Shown here one piece after another: positions 34,699-42,743 of a stretch of 64,000 nt of DNA. A model generated the notes under the pieces. The model had not been told where the DNA came from and ran no database searches. It saw only the letters and a list, made by a program, of their open reading frames with translations. The position numbers and the translations under genes are program-made. The stretch comes from Streptomyces sp. NRRL F-5122. GTDB lineage: Bacteria; Actinomycetota; Actinomycetes; Streptomycetales; Streptomycetaceae. Location of the stretch: NCBI RefSeq assembly GCF_001507435.1, contig NZ_LMWH01000004.1:62001-126000 (forward strand). The letters run 5' to 3'. The first letter of the stretch is position 1. Each line of letters opens with the position of its first letter.

Positions 34699-34850
34699 GT
34701 CCTCGTCTCCACGGCCGGCCCCGTGTCGCGGTGCAGCGGCACTGAGGGGCCCAGAACGCCGGACGCCCGCCCTGCCCGCCACTCCTGACGGCGCGGCGGC
34801 CGCGGTGCAGCCCCTGGAACTCTCCGTACACCAAGCAAGGATGATCTCTG

Positions 34851-35576
34851 ATGACCGCATCCACGTCTCCGACCGTGGTCCTCGTCCATGGGGCCTTCGC
34901 CGATGCTTCCAGCTTTTCGCGCGTGATCCCCGAACTCCTCGCCGACGGCCTGAAGGTGGTGGCCCCGGCGGTTCCCAACCGCAGCCTGATCGGTGACGCC
35001 GCCTATGTCGCTTCCGTGGTCCGGCAGATCCCCGGCCCGGTCGTGCTGGTCGGCCACTCCTACGGCGGGGCGGTCATCACGGTGGCCGGTGCCGAGGAGA
35101 ACGTAGCGGCCCTGGTGTACCTGGCCGGCTACGCACTGGAGGAGGGCGAGAGCCTGGGCGAGCTGCAGGGTGGCTTCCCCGACTCCGACCTTGCTGCCGC
35201 GCTGGTCTACACACCTTTCCCGATCGAGGGCGCCGCCGAACCCGGCACGGACGTGTCGGTCGACGTCGAGAAGTTCCCCGCGATCTTCGCCGCCGATGTC
35301 GACAAGGACGTCGCCGCGGTCCTGGCGGTGTCCCAGCGTCCACTGGCCGCGCAGGCTTTCGCCGAGGCGGCTCCCGCGGCGGCTTGGAAGACCAAGCCGT
35401 CCTGGGGCCTGGTGTCCTCCTCCGACCGCACCATCAACCCCGACGTCGAGCGCTTCGGCTACCGGCGCGCCGGGATGACCACCGTCGAGGTGGACTCCTC
35501 CCATCTGGTCATGCTCGCCCACCCCGAGCGGGTCGCCGACCTGATCCGCGAGGCCGTCCAGGCTGTCCGAGGCTGA
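34851..35576 (+). CDS. Alpha/beta-hydrolase
   Basis: 241 residues. VVLVHGAFADASSF begins the fold, the nucleophile Ser is in LVGHSYGG, SSSDRTINPD supplies the acid region and SSHLVMLAHPE the catalytic His. This pattern is typical of small actinobacterial hydrolases related to salicylate-esterase/hydroxynitrile-lyase-like proteins; the substrate is unknown. There is no signal peptide. It is flanked by strong terminators on both sides, so it is an independent unit. Its closeness to another hydrolase suggests related roles, which is inference. Confidence 0.88.
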   Translation: MTASTSPTVVLVHGAFADASSFSRVIPELLADGLKVVAPAVPNRSLIGDAAYVASVVRQIPGPVVLVGHSYGGAVITVAGAEENVAALVYLAGYALEEGESLGELQGGFPDSDLAAALVYTPFPIEGAAEPGTDVSVDVEKFPAIFAADVDKDVAAVLAVSQRPLAAQAFAEAAPAAAWKTKPSWGLVSSSDRTINPDVERFGYRRAGMTTVEVDSSHLVMLAHPERVADLIREAVQAVRG

Positions 35577-35588
35577 TCCGGCAGGCAC

Positions 35589-35626
35589 GGCCCACGCCGC
35601 CGCCCGGCCGGGCGGCGGCGTGGGCC
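35589..35626 (+). terminator. 38-base perfect palindrome after the second hydrolase
   Basis: GGCCCACGCCGCCGCCCGG at 35589-35607 is followed immediately by its exact reverse complement (35608-35626), a very stable stem 13 bases downstream of the stop. Confidence 0.85.
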
Positions 35627-35688
35627 GGCAGCATGTGGCACACGTCTCAGCAGGCAGGAGCGCTGCTGGACGGCAGTACCTTGGTGGC

Positions 35689-38043
35689 GTGAGTACGACG
35701 GGCGGTGGCACGGATGGAGGCGGGACGCAGTTCGGACGCCTGCTGCGGGAGCTACGGCACAGCAGACGTCTGACGATCGAGGAACTCGCGGAATCGTCCG
35801 GCATCTCCGGCCGAGCCATCGGCGACATGGAGCGCGGGCGGAGCCTTCGTCCACATCGCGGCACGGTCACCGCTCTTGGCCAGGGGCTGCAGTTGGACGA
35901 CGCCGGTCATGCCGAACTGCTGGCGGCTGCCCGCGCCGCCCGCCCGGGTCCGAGTCCCGCCGTCCCCGCCGCCGCGTCGCCCTACGCGCTGCCGCGAGGG
36001 GCCCGGGACTTCGTCGGCCGGCATCGGGAACTGGCACACCTGCGTACCGTGGTGGAGCTGGCCGCCGCGAACAGGGGAGCGGCGGAGCGGGTGACGCATC
36101 CCCTCGCACCGCCGGTGGTGGTGGTCTGCGGTGCGCCCGGCAGCGGCAAGACCACCCTGGCGATCCGGCTGGCCGAGGAGTCCGCGAGCGCGTTCCCCGA
36201 CGGCGCGTTCCTGCTGGACATGCAGGGGCTGGACGACCAACCGCTGTCCGCCGAACAGGCCGTGGTGCGGCTGCTGGACGCCTGGGGGGTCGACGACGCC
36301 GACCTGGCGCCCCACAGCGCCGAGGAGTGCCTCGCGCGCTACCGGACGATCACATCCCGGCTGCGCGCGGTCCTGGTCCTGGACAATGCCGGCAGCGAGG
36401 CGCAGATCCGACCCCTTCTGCCCCGCGAGGGACGTCTCCTCGTCGTGGTGACCAGCCGCCGCACTCTCGCCGGCCTGGAGGGAGTGCAGCGCGCGGAGCT
36501 CGGGGCACTGGACGACAAGGAGTCCGTCTCGCTGCTTCGCGCCGTGGTGGGCGCCGCCCGTGTGGACGCGGAACCGGAAGCGGCACGCTCGGTGACCGAG
36601 CTGTGCGGGCATCTTCCCCTGGCCCTCCGGGTGGCCGCCAACTGGGTCGCGACCCGCACCAACTGGAGCCTGCAGCGTCTGGCCGACCGGCTGGCCGACG
36701 AGGACCGCAGGCTGGATGCGCTCAGCGCCGGCGACCTGCGTGTCAATGCCGCCTTCTCGCTGTCCTATTCGCGACTCGATCCTCTCGCCGCCCGGATGTT
36801 CCGGCTGCTGTCCCTGGTACCCGGCCGGGATTTCGGTGTGCCGCTGGCGGCCGTTGTCGCGGGCGTGCCCCTGCCCGACGCCGAAGACCAGCTGGAGGGG
36901 TTGCTGGAGGCGGGTCTTCTGATGACCTCCCCCGGTGACCGCTACCGCTTCCACGACCTGCTGCGCCTGTATGCCGCGGCGCGCCACCGGGCCGAGGACG
37001 GCGCGACATCCGCGGCCACCCGGTCCCGCCTGCGCTCGTGGCTGCTGGACACCGCCGTCGTCGCGGGACGCTGGTACGAGCCGGGCTTCGGCACACCTCC
37101 CCCGGACCCCGGCCGACTGGTCGCACTGGACGACCGTGATCAGGCGCTGCGGTGGATCAAGGCGGAGGGAGACAACTGGCTGTCCGCCTTCCGGGAAGCC
37201 GCCGAGAACGGCGAGCACGCCAGGGTCACCGAGGTCGCGGAAGCGATGCACTGGTTCTCCGACAACTGGGTGTCCTGGGGCAACTGGACGGAGATCTACC
37301 GGCGTTCCGCCGAGGCCGCGGCGGTCCTGGGCGACCTCGCGCTCGAAGCGACCCACCGCAACTACCTGGCATGGGCCCACTGGGCGTGCGACCACAATCA
37401 CGACGCGGCCGTCGACGCGGCCACCCGCGCGCTCGGCCTGGCCACGGCCGCTGCGGATGTGGTCCAGGAGGCATGGGCCCATGTCTATCTCAGCTGGCTG
37501 CGGAGCGCCGTCGACGATCTCGCGTCCGCCGCCGACCATGTGTCCCTGGCCATGGAACTGTTCGACCGGGCCGATGACATCAACGGATACCTCACTGCGG
37601 CCAACGTGACCATCAGAGTGCTGGAGAAGGCGGGCCGGACGAGGGAAGCCCTGAAGACCTACCAGGAGGTCATGGACGCTCTCGCATCCCCCGGCAACGG
37701 CGACCGGATCTCGCCGAGCGTGCGGGACGTGACCACGTTGGTCGCCACCCACAACGTGGCATTCATCCATTTCAACCGGGGACGCTGGGATGCGGCGGTG
37801 GAGGCTCTGCGTTCCATCCGCGGGCAGTTCGACGCCCGAGGTCTGTACGAGCAGGCCGGCAGGGTCCACCTGATGCTGGCGCATGCGCTCGCCCACCTCG
37901 GCAAGGACTCCGAGGCGGCTGCCGAGTACCGAGCGGTGCTGGCCCTCCAGGACCGCATCCCTCCGGCCGTGCTGGAGGAGGCCCGCACGAGTCTCACCGC
38001 CGTTGTCGCAGGGCGGCCGAATCCCCCGACCCGGTTCGGCTGA
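35689..38043 (+). CDS. XRE-NB-ARC-TPR (STAND) regulator
   Basis: 784 residues. XRE HTH (about 13-70, LTIEELAESSGISGRAIGDM). The STAND ATPase NB-ARC has Walker A GAPGSGKTT (148-156), Walker B VLVLD (228-232), sensor TSR (255-257) and CGHLPLALRV (306-315). A winged-helix-like region follows, then TPR-type helical repeats (about 480-770). Such proteins switch between closed ADP and oligomeric ATP states and act as regulators. Unlike SARPs it lacks a BTAD domain. GTG 35689 lies 6 bases after TACCTT with no ribosome site, so it is probably leaderless. It converges with an AraC gene. Target genes are not evident. Confidence 0.88.
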   Translation: MSTTGGGTDGGGTQFGRLLRELRHSRRLTIEELAESSGISGRAIGDMERGRSLRPHRGTVTALGQGLQLDDAGHAELLAAARAARPGPSPAVPAAASPYALPRGARDFVGRHRELAHLRTVVELAAANRGAAERVTHPLAPPVVVVCGAPGSGKTTLAIRLAEESASAFPDGAFLLDMQGLDDQPLSAEQAVVRLLDAWGVDDADLAPHSAEECLARYRTITSRLRAVLVLDNAGSEAQIRPLLPREGRLLVVVTSRRTLAGLEGVQRAELGALDDKESVSLLRAVVGAARVDAEPEAARSVTELCGHLPLALRVAANWVATRTNWSLQRLADRLADEDRRLDALSAGDLRVNAAFSLSYSRLDPLAARMFRLLSLVPGRDFGVPLAAVVAGVPLPDAEDQLEGLLEAGLLMTSPGDRYRFHDLLRLYAAARHRAEDGATSAATRSRLRSWLLDTAVVAGRWYEPGFGTPPPDPGRLVALDDRDQALRWIKAEGDNWLSAFREAAENGEHARVTEVAEAMHWFSDNWVSWGNWTEIYRRSAEAAAVLGDLALEATHRNYLAWAHWACDHNHDAAVDAATRALGLATAAADVVQEAWAHVYLSWLRSAVDDLASAADHVSLAMELFDRADDINGYLTAANVTIRVLEKAGRTREALKTYQEVMDALASPGNGDRISPSVRDVTTLVATHNVAFIHFNRGRWDAAVEALRSIRGQFDARGLYEQAGRVHLMLAHALAHLGKDSEAAAEYRAVLALQDRIPPAVLEEARTSLTAVVAGRPNPPTRFG

Positions 38044-38098
38044 AGGGCGTCCCGCACTTCACCGACCGACGGGGAATGAAGCGCCACTTCCCTTCCGT

Positions 38099-39079
38099 TC
38101 AACCCTTCGTCCCGGTGGCCCCTTCGGTGCCCAGACCATGAGCCTGCCATTCGCGGGGCGTCATGCCGTATGCCGCCCGGAAGACCCGGCCGAAATGGCT
38201 GGGACTGACAAAACCCCATCGCCGCGCCACGGCCGCGACCCCGAGATCCCTGGCTTTCGACCGCAGAAGATCCCGCCGGCACCGCTCCAGGCGTCGTGCC
38301 TGGATCCACCTGCCCACCGTTTCGCCCTCGAGCTGGAAGAGCTTGTGCACGTAACGGACCGACATGAAATTCGCCGCGGCGATCGTGGCCGGTGACAGAC
38401 CCGGGTCCGGCAGGTTCCGGATGATGTAGTCCTTCACTCGCACCGCGGCTGCCGCAGCCGTTTCGGCGCCCTGCGGTGTGAAGCGGCCGCGCCGCTCGTC
38501 GATCAGCAGGGCCAGCAGATCAAGACCGGTCGTGGCGAACTGCCGGCCCACGGCGTCGCCGAAGCCCCTGGCCTCCTGCGCCATGCGCGCGAAATACGCC
38601 GCCACCACGGCAGCGCTGCCGGTCCGGCCGGTGAAGGTCGTCGCGGTCAGTGCCCGCAGGTCCTCCTCCCGCACATGGAGCTCTTCACGAGGGAAGTGGA
38701 AGGAGGTGAAACTGAATTCTCCCCCGAGCTTCTTCCGGAACGGACGAGAGGAATCGGAAATGGAGAACTCGCCGGGATTGATGATGGATTCCCGGCCGTC
38801 TTGCTCTTTTATCGCAGTGCCGCTGTGCTGAAGCGAGAGGATGAGGAATTCCTGGTCATCACGGGCGATCAAACGCCTGCTGCGCGTCACTGTCTGCGGT
38901 CCGGCACGGACAAGGGAGACCTGGACAAGACCGAGCTGTTCGCTGGAAATCACTCCGGGCGACGGTTCCGTCTCGAGAAGCCGGACATCGAGAGGTACGA
39001 AGGTACGCGACACCACTTCATGCCATCGCTCCGACCGATCGGAAGCGGACAGCGGAGCGGTGGACAGAGCAATGGGCAA
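38099..39079 (-). CDS. AraC-family regulator (AraC_binding_2 type), AT-rich 5' half
   Basis: 326 residues from a TTG start at 39079, which has GAAGGACG 4-5 bases upstream; an ATG at 39142 (21 codons longer) lacks a good site. The N-terminal AraC_binding_2 domain (about 15-190) resembles NysRIII/FeaR-like activators. The C-terminal HTH pair (about 220-320) has FMSVRYVHKLFQLEGETVGRW and WGFVSPSHFGRVFRAAYGMTP. GC content is unusually low in the N-terminal coding part (65 of 120 bases in 38701-38820), unlike its neighbours, which suggests acquisition from elsewhere. Regulated genes are unknown. Confidence 0.87.
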   Translation of the reverse strand: MPIALSTAPLSASDRSERWHEVVSRTFVPLDVRLLETEPSPGVISSEQLGLVQVSLVRAGPQTVTRSRRLIARDDQEFLILSLQHSGTAIKEQDGRESIINPGEFSISDSSRPFRKKLGGEFSFTSFHFPREELHVREEDLRALTATTFTGRTGSAAVVAAYFARMAQEARGFGDAVGRQFATTGLDLLALLIDERRGRFTPQGAETAAAAAVRVKDYIIRNLPDPGLSPATIAAANFMSVRYVHKLFQLEGETVGRWIQARRLERCRRDLLRSKARDLGVAAVARRWGFVSPSHFGRVFRAAYGMTPREWQAHGLGTEGATGTKG

Positions 39080-39238
39080 CAGACGTCCTTCAGGAACAGC
39101 ATGGTCGACCGGCCGAGGGCCTACGTGCCGGCCACAACCCATGAGACCGGTCCCGCGCCGGGGAGTCCAGGAAGAATCGGAGGAAGAATTGCCCGAAGGC
39201 CCCGTCCGGCGGCACCGCCGGCGGCCCGCACGCCCCCC

Positions 39239-39760
39239 TTACATCACCTCCAGCGCCCGCCGCCCCCGGTCGACGAAGTTCCGCAGTGCCTGCCAGAACG
39301 GTGCGTAGGCCGAGTCGAAGCGGTCTGCGGCCGTGGGGTCGCCGTCGAGTATCGCCTCGACGGCACGATAGGCGGGGGTGGTGGTGCGGCGCAGTGCGTC
39401 GGCCGCTTCGGCGACCTCGGGCGGGCCCTCCAGCGACACGATCCAGGTGCAGTGGCGCAGCCCGCTGTACTCGTCCCGCAGCCGGTCCCTCAACCGGTCG
39501 AGTTCCGGGAGGCGTCGGGTGACGTCGTCCGCGCACAGGTCGGACACCTTCCAGTACAGGTCGCCCATCCGCTGCGCCCGCTCCATGAGGTCCGCGTAGG
39601 CGGTGCGCCGGGAGTCGCGCAGCCGCTCCGCCCGTTGCGCCCGTGTCGTCGTGTCCGCCTGGATGCGTGCCGCCCGCGCCGTCCCGCGGCTGGTCACCCA
39701 GCTCGCCAGGACGGCCGTACCCGCCGTCAGCGAGGCGATCCAGAACGCGCTGTCGGCCAT
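39239..39760 (-). CDS. Hypothetical membrane-anchored helical protein
   Basis: 173 residues. One N-terminal hydrophobic helix (about 4-22, FWIASLTAGTAVLASWV) is followed by a mostly helical, Arg/Glu/Asp-rich soluble part with LRDSRRTAYADLMERAQRM. ATG 39760 has GGGGAGGAC directly upstream, favouring it over an ATG 12 codons earlier. This architecture (short TM plus cytoplasmic helical domain) is common among uncharacterised streptomycete proteins. No function assigned. Confidence 0.72.
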   Translation of the reverse strand: MADSAFWIASLTAGTAVLASWVTSRGTARAARIQADTTTRAQRAERLRDSRRTAYADLMERAQRMGDLYWKVSDLCADDVTRRLPELDRLRDRLRDEYSGLRHCTWIVSLEGPPEVAEAADALRRTTTPAYRAVEAILDGDPTAADRFDSAYAPFWQALRNFVDRGRRALEVM

Positions 39761-39865
39761 GTCCTCCCCCTGTCCGGACCGTGGCCCGGGATCCACCGTC
39801 CCCCGTAGATCATGCCGTTCACCGCCCGCGGCGCGGGAGTTCGGGTACGCGGTGCCGTGCCCGGC

Positions 39866-40207
39866 TCACGATGTGCCGGAGCCGAGCGAGCGCCGGGCGA
39901 CCCGCTCCAGATGGGCCGTCAACACCTCGCGCGCGTCCGGGGTCAGGGTGCGCAGGGCCACCAGGGCCGTGATCACCACGTCGCACAGCTCGGCCTGGAC
40001 GTCGTCCCAGCTGTGCGTCGTGCCCTTGCGGGGGTTCTGGCCGGTCGCGCCGATCACCGCCTGGGCGACCTCGCCGACCTCCTCCGACAGTTTCAGCACG
40101 CGCAGCAGCAGACCGTCGGCACCGTCGTGCGTCCGGTTCGCCTCCAGCCATGCGTACAGCCGGTCGACCGGCTCCCAGAAATCCGCCGGGGTGTCGCGTT
40201 CGCTCAT
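39866..40207 (-). CDS. MazG-like nucleotide pyrophosphohydrolase
   Basis: 113 residues. The all-alpha NTP pyrophosphohydrolase core has the metal-binding EExxE...ExxD layout: KLSEEVGEVAQAVIG and QAELCDVVITALVAL. The single compact domain matches MazG-like/iMazG housekeeping enzymes that remove non-canonical NTPs. The ATG at 40207 lies 23 bases after the DoxX gene's stop on the same strand, so the two may be co-transcribed. Confidence 0.85.
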   Translation of the reverse strand: MSERDTPADFWEPVDRLYAWLEANRTHDGADGLLLRVLKLSEEVGEVAQAVIGATGQNPRKGTTHSWDDVQAELCDVVITALVALRTLTPDAREVLTAHLERVARRSLGSGTS

Positions 40208-40230
40208 GCCCGCAGACTGCCATGCGGCGG

Positions 40231-40788
40231 CTACTCCTCGAACAACGCCTCCTGCTCGCCGTCCCCGTCCGACCTCCGCCGCAGTCGCCGTTGCCGTGCC
40301 CCGATCACCACCGCCGCGGCGGCTCCCGCCACCGCGAACGCCGCCGGGACCATCCAGTCGCGGTTCACGGCGTTGCCGCACAGCGCGTCCAGGGAGAGCC
40401 GGCCGGGGCCCGCGACCGACAGGCCCGTCGCCGCGAGGCCGAGGGACAGCGGGTGTTCGTAGCCCCCGTTCTGACTGAAGAACCCGTTCGGGACGTGGAC
40501 GGCCACCGCCCCGGCCATCCCGGCGGCCACCGCGGCGCCCGCCGCCGGAGTCGCGAGACCGAGCGCCAGCAGTGTGCCGCCGCCCGCCTCCGCCAGCCCG
40601 GAGGCCACCGCGCTCGCCTTGCCCGGGCGGTAGTCCAGGGAGTCCATGAACTGCGCGGCCCCGTCCAGTCCGGGTCCGCCGAACCACCCGAACAGCTTCT
40701 GGGTGCCGTGCGCCGCCAGTACCCCGCCGGTCCCCAGCCGGAGCAACAGCAGTCCCACGTCACGTCGGTCGATACAGGTCACGATCAC
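40231..40788 (-). CDS. DoxX-family membrane protein
   Basis: 185 residues with four hydrophobic helices. The conserved N-terminal LLLLRLGTGGVLAAHGTQKLFGWFGG is the DoxX signature, with GYEHPLSLGLAATGL further on. A C-terminal Arg-rich then acidic tail (RQRRLRRRSDGDGEQEALFEE) lies in the cytoplasm. The start is GTG 40788, or GTG 40782. DoxX proteins are linked to redox and thiol-stress membrane complexes in mycobacteria, but the role here is not known. Confidence 0.88.
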   Translation of the reverse strand: MIVTCIDRRDVGLLLLRLGTGGVLAAHGTQKLFGWFGGPGLDGAAQFMDSLDYRPGKASAVASGLAEAGGGTLLALGLATPAAGAAVAAGMAGAVAVHVPNGFFSQNGGYEHPLSLGLAATGLSVAGPGRLSLDALCGNAVNRDWMVPAAFAVAGAAAAVVIGARQRRLRRRSDGDGEQEALFEE

Positions 40789-40956
40789 TCCCCGGGGCAG
40801 CCGGCAGGAACGGGTCCCCTCCGCCCCTCAACCGTCCCACCCGTCCCGCGCGACCGGCCTGTCCACGGAGCCGTTCGGGTGGCGCGCACCGGGCACGGAA
40901 GGCGGGGTCCGGAACTCGGGTGGCGGGCGCCCGGTACCGATGTGACCCTGGCAGCC

Positions 40957-41283
40957 ATGACGATTCAGACAGCCAGACTCAGCGACCCCGCGGTCCGGGC
41001 CTTCGTGGCGGCCCTCAACTCCCATGACCGCGAGGCCTTCATGTCTCTCCTCGCGCCGGACGCCACCATGTCCGACGACGGCTCCGACCGGGACCTCGCC
41101 GACTGGATCGACCAGGAGATCTTCTCCACCCACGGGCACATGGACGTCGACAACGAGTCCAACGGCGGCCGCTCGCTCCTCGCCCGCTACAGCAACGACA
41201 CCTGGGGCGAGATGCGCACCCGGTGGAGCTTCACCGTGGACGGCGACGGCAGGATCTCCCGTTTCGAGACCGGGCAGGCCTGA
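40957..41283 (+). CDS. SnoaL/NTF2-like protein
   Basis: 108 residues. The cone-shaped alpha+beta NTF2 fold is suggested by DPAVRAFVAALNSHDREAFMSLLAPDATMSDDGSD and the closing beta strands TRWSFTVDGDGRISRFETGQ. Members include cyclases, isomerases and ligand-binding proteins; no catalytic pair is obvious. It precedes the aldo/keto reductase gene by 54 bases, but that gene has its own MerR-type promoter. Confidence 0.82.
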   Translation: MTIQTARLSDPAVRAFVAALNSHDREAFMSLLAPDATMSDDGSDRDLADWIDQEIFSTHGHMDVDNESNGGRSLLARYSNDTWGEMRTRWSFTVDGDGRISRFETGQA

Positions 41284-41298
41284 GCACCGGCAGGGCTC

Positions 41299-41329
41299 TT
41301 GCCTTGGAGCGCGCTCCAACTCCTAGCGT
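41299..41329 (+). promoter_or_regulatory. MerR-type promoter of the aldo/keto reductase gene
   Basis: TTGCCT (41299-41304) and TAGCGT (41324-41329) are 19 bases apart, and the spacer holds the perfect 16-base palindrome TTGGAGCGCGCTCCAA (41304-41319). This is the classical MerR-family activator layout, close to the CTTGGAGT-type sites used by aldehyde-responsive MerR/NmlR proteins. Confidence 0.7.
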
Positions 41330-41337
41330 CTTGGCCC

Positions 41338-42333
41338 ATGGAGACCATCGAGCACACCAGGACGCTGGGACGCAGCGCGATCGAGGTCAGTGCCCTCGGC
41401 TTCGGCTGCTGGGCCATCGGCGGTGAGTGGAGCACCACGGACGGACAGCCGCTCGGCTGGGGCAAGGTCGACGACGAGGAGTCCGTACGGGCCGTCCGCC
41501 GGGCCCTCGACCTCGGCGTCACCTTCTTCGACACGGCCGACGCCTACGGGACCGGGCACAGCGAGCGCGTGCTGGCGCGCGCCCTGGGCAAGCGGCGGGC
41601 GGACGTCGTGCTCGCCACCAAGTGGGGCAACGTCATCGACGAGGAACGCAGGCTGCTCCTCGGCAGCGACGACTCCCCGGCGTATGCCCGGCGTGCGCTG
41701 ACGGCCTCACTGCGCCGCCTCGACACCGACCACATCGACCTCTACCAACTGCACCTGTCCGACGCCGAGCCCGAGCGTGCCGCCGAACTCCGCGAGACCT
41801 GCGAGGAGTTCGTGCGCGAGGGGCTCATTCGCGCCTACGCCTGGAGCACCGACGACCCCGCACGGGCCGCCGTGTTCGCCGAGGGCCGGCACTGCGCGGC
41901 CGTCCAGCACCGGCTCAACGTCGTTCAGGACGCCCCCGAACTCCTGGCGCTGTGCGAGGAGTCGAACCTCGCGAGTATCAACCGGAGCCCTCTCGCCATG
42001 GGGCTGCTGACGGGCCGGCACACCGGCGGGCAGTCGCTCGCATCCGGTGACATCCGCACCTCCCCGCCCGCGTGGCTGTCCGGCTTCTCCCGGGGCGGAG
42101 GCGCCGACACCGACTGGCTGCGCCAGGTGGAGGCGCTCAGGGACGTCCTCACCAGCGACGGCCGTACACCTGCCCAGGGGGCCCTCGCCTGGATCTGGGC
42201 CCGCAGTTCGCGCACCGTGCCGATCCCGGGCTTCCGCTCGGTCGCCCAGGCGGAGGAGAACGCCGGCGCGATCGCGAAGGGGGCGCTCACCCCCCGGCAA
42301 CTGGCCGAGGTCGACCGGATTCTCGGGCGGTGA
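41338..42333 (+). CDS. Aldo/keto reductase
   Basis: 331-residue NADPH-dependent TIM-barrel reductase. The catalytic tetrad is visible as Asp and Tyr in DTADAYGTGHSERVL, Lys in VLATKWGN and His in YQLHLSD. The C-terminal NADP-binding stretch is VPIPGFRSVAQAEENA. ATG 41338 lies 8 bases after the -10 element, giving a near-leaderless mRNA. Control by a MerR-type activator suggests a detoxification role against reactive aldehydes (inference). No MerR gene is adjacent; the nearest is 11 kb away and has a different operator. Confidence 0.9.
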   Translation: METIEHTRTLGRSAIEVSALGFGCWAIGGEWSTTDGQPLGWGKVDDEESVRAVRRALDLGVTFFDTADAYGTGHSERVLARALGKRRADVVLATKWGNVIDEERRLLLGSDDSPAYARRALTASLRRLDTDHIDLYQLHLSDAEPERAAELRETCEEFVREGLIRAYAWSTDDPARAAVFAEGRHCAAVQHRLNVVQDAPELLALCEESNLASINRSPLAMGLLTGRHTGGQSLASGDIRTSPPAWLSGFSRGGGADTDWLRQVEALRDVLTSDGRTPAQGALAWIWARSSRTVPIPGFRSVAQAEENAGAIAKGALTPRQLAEVDRILGR

Positions 42334-42743
42334 GCGGCCCCCCGGAGGCCGCGGGCGCGGATCAGGAGCGCAGGCCGCGTCCCTGACCGCGGAACGCGCC
42401 GGCCGTACGGCACCGGGTCCTGTGGTCCGTACTGCGAGGCGCCCCGCTGCGCGACAGGGGGCGCCCCGCTCTGCTCGGTGAACCCGGACCGGACCGGCGA
42501 GAGGAGTGCGCGGATCGGGAGACGGTGTCCGGGGCGCGTTTCCGTACGGCGGAGCGGTCCGGGCCGGCAGCGCCACGTGCCGGGAAATCCCTGCTGAGTG
42601 GGCTGCCGGCTGGAGCAGCCCGCTCGCGCGCGCCCCCTTCGCCCCCCTTTCACCACGGCGGTGACCAGGCCATGACCGGGCCTTTGCCGCGCTTTTGTGA
42701 CCCCGCTGCCCGTTGCCGGGGGATGCCTTTGTACGGTCCCCGA
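42334..42743. other. Long intergenic region with terminator candidates
   Basis: 410 bases without a credible gene. GGCGCCCC (42438-42445) and GGGGCGCC (42458-42465) form an 8-bp stem likely terminating the aldo/keto reductase transcript. TACGGT at 42732-42737 sits 6 bases before the carboxypeptidase ATG (leaderless geometry). The frame of the next gene is open through much of the region, but codon use and the lack of a ribosome site argue against an earlier start. Confidence 0.5.

Noticed and set aside
33369..37896. Two very long minus-strand frames (833 and 714 codons)
   Set aside because: They mirror the esterase and STAND genes; composition is typical of antisense high-GC frames and no motif is present.
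33684..39079. Prophage or integrative element
   Set aside because: No integrase, excisionase, att repeats or phage structural genes were seen; only compositional and arrangement hints of acquisition.
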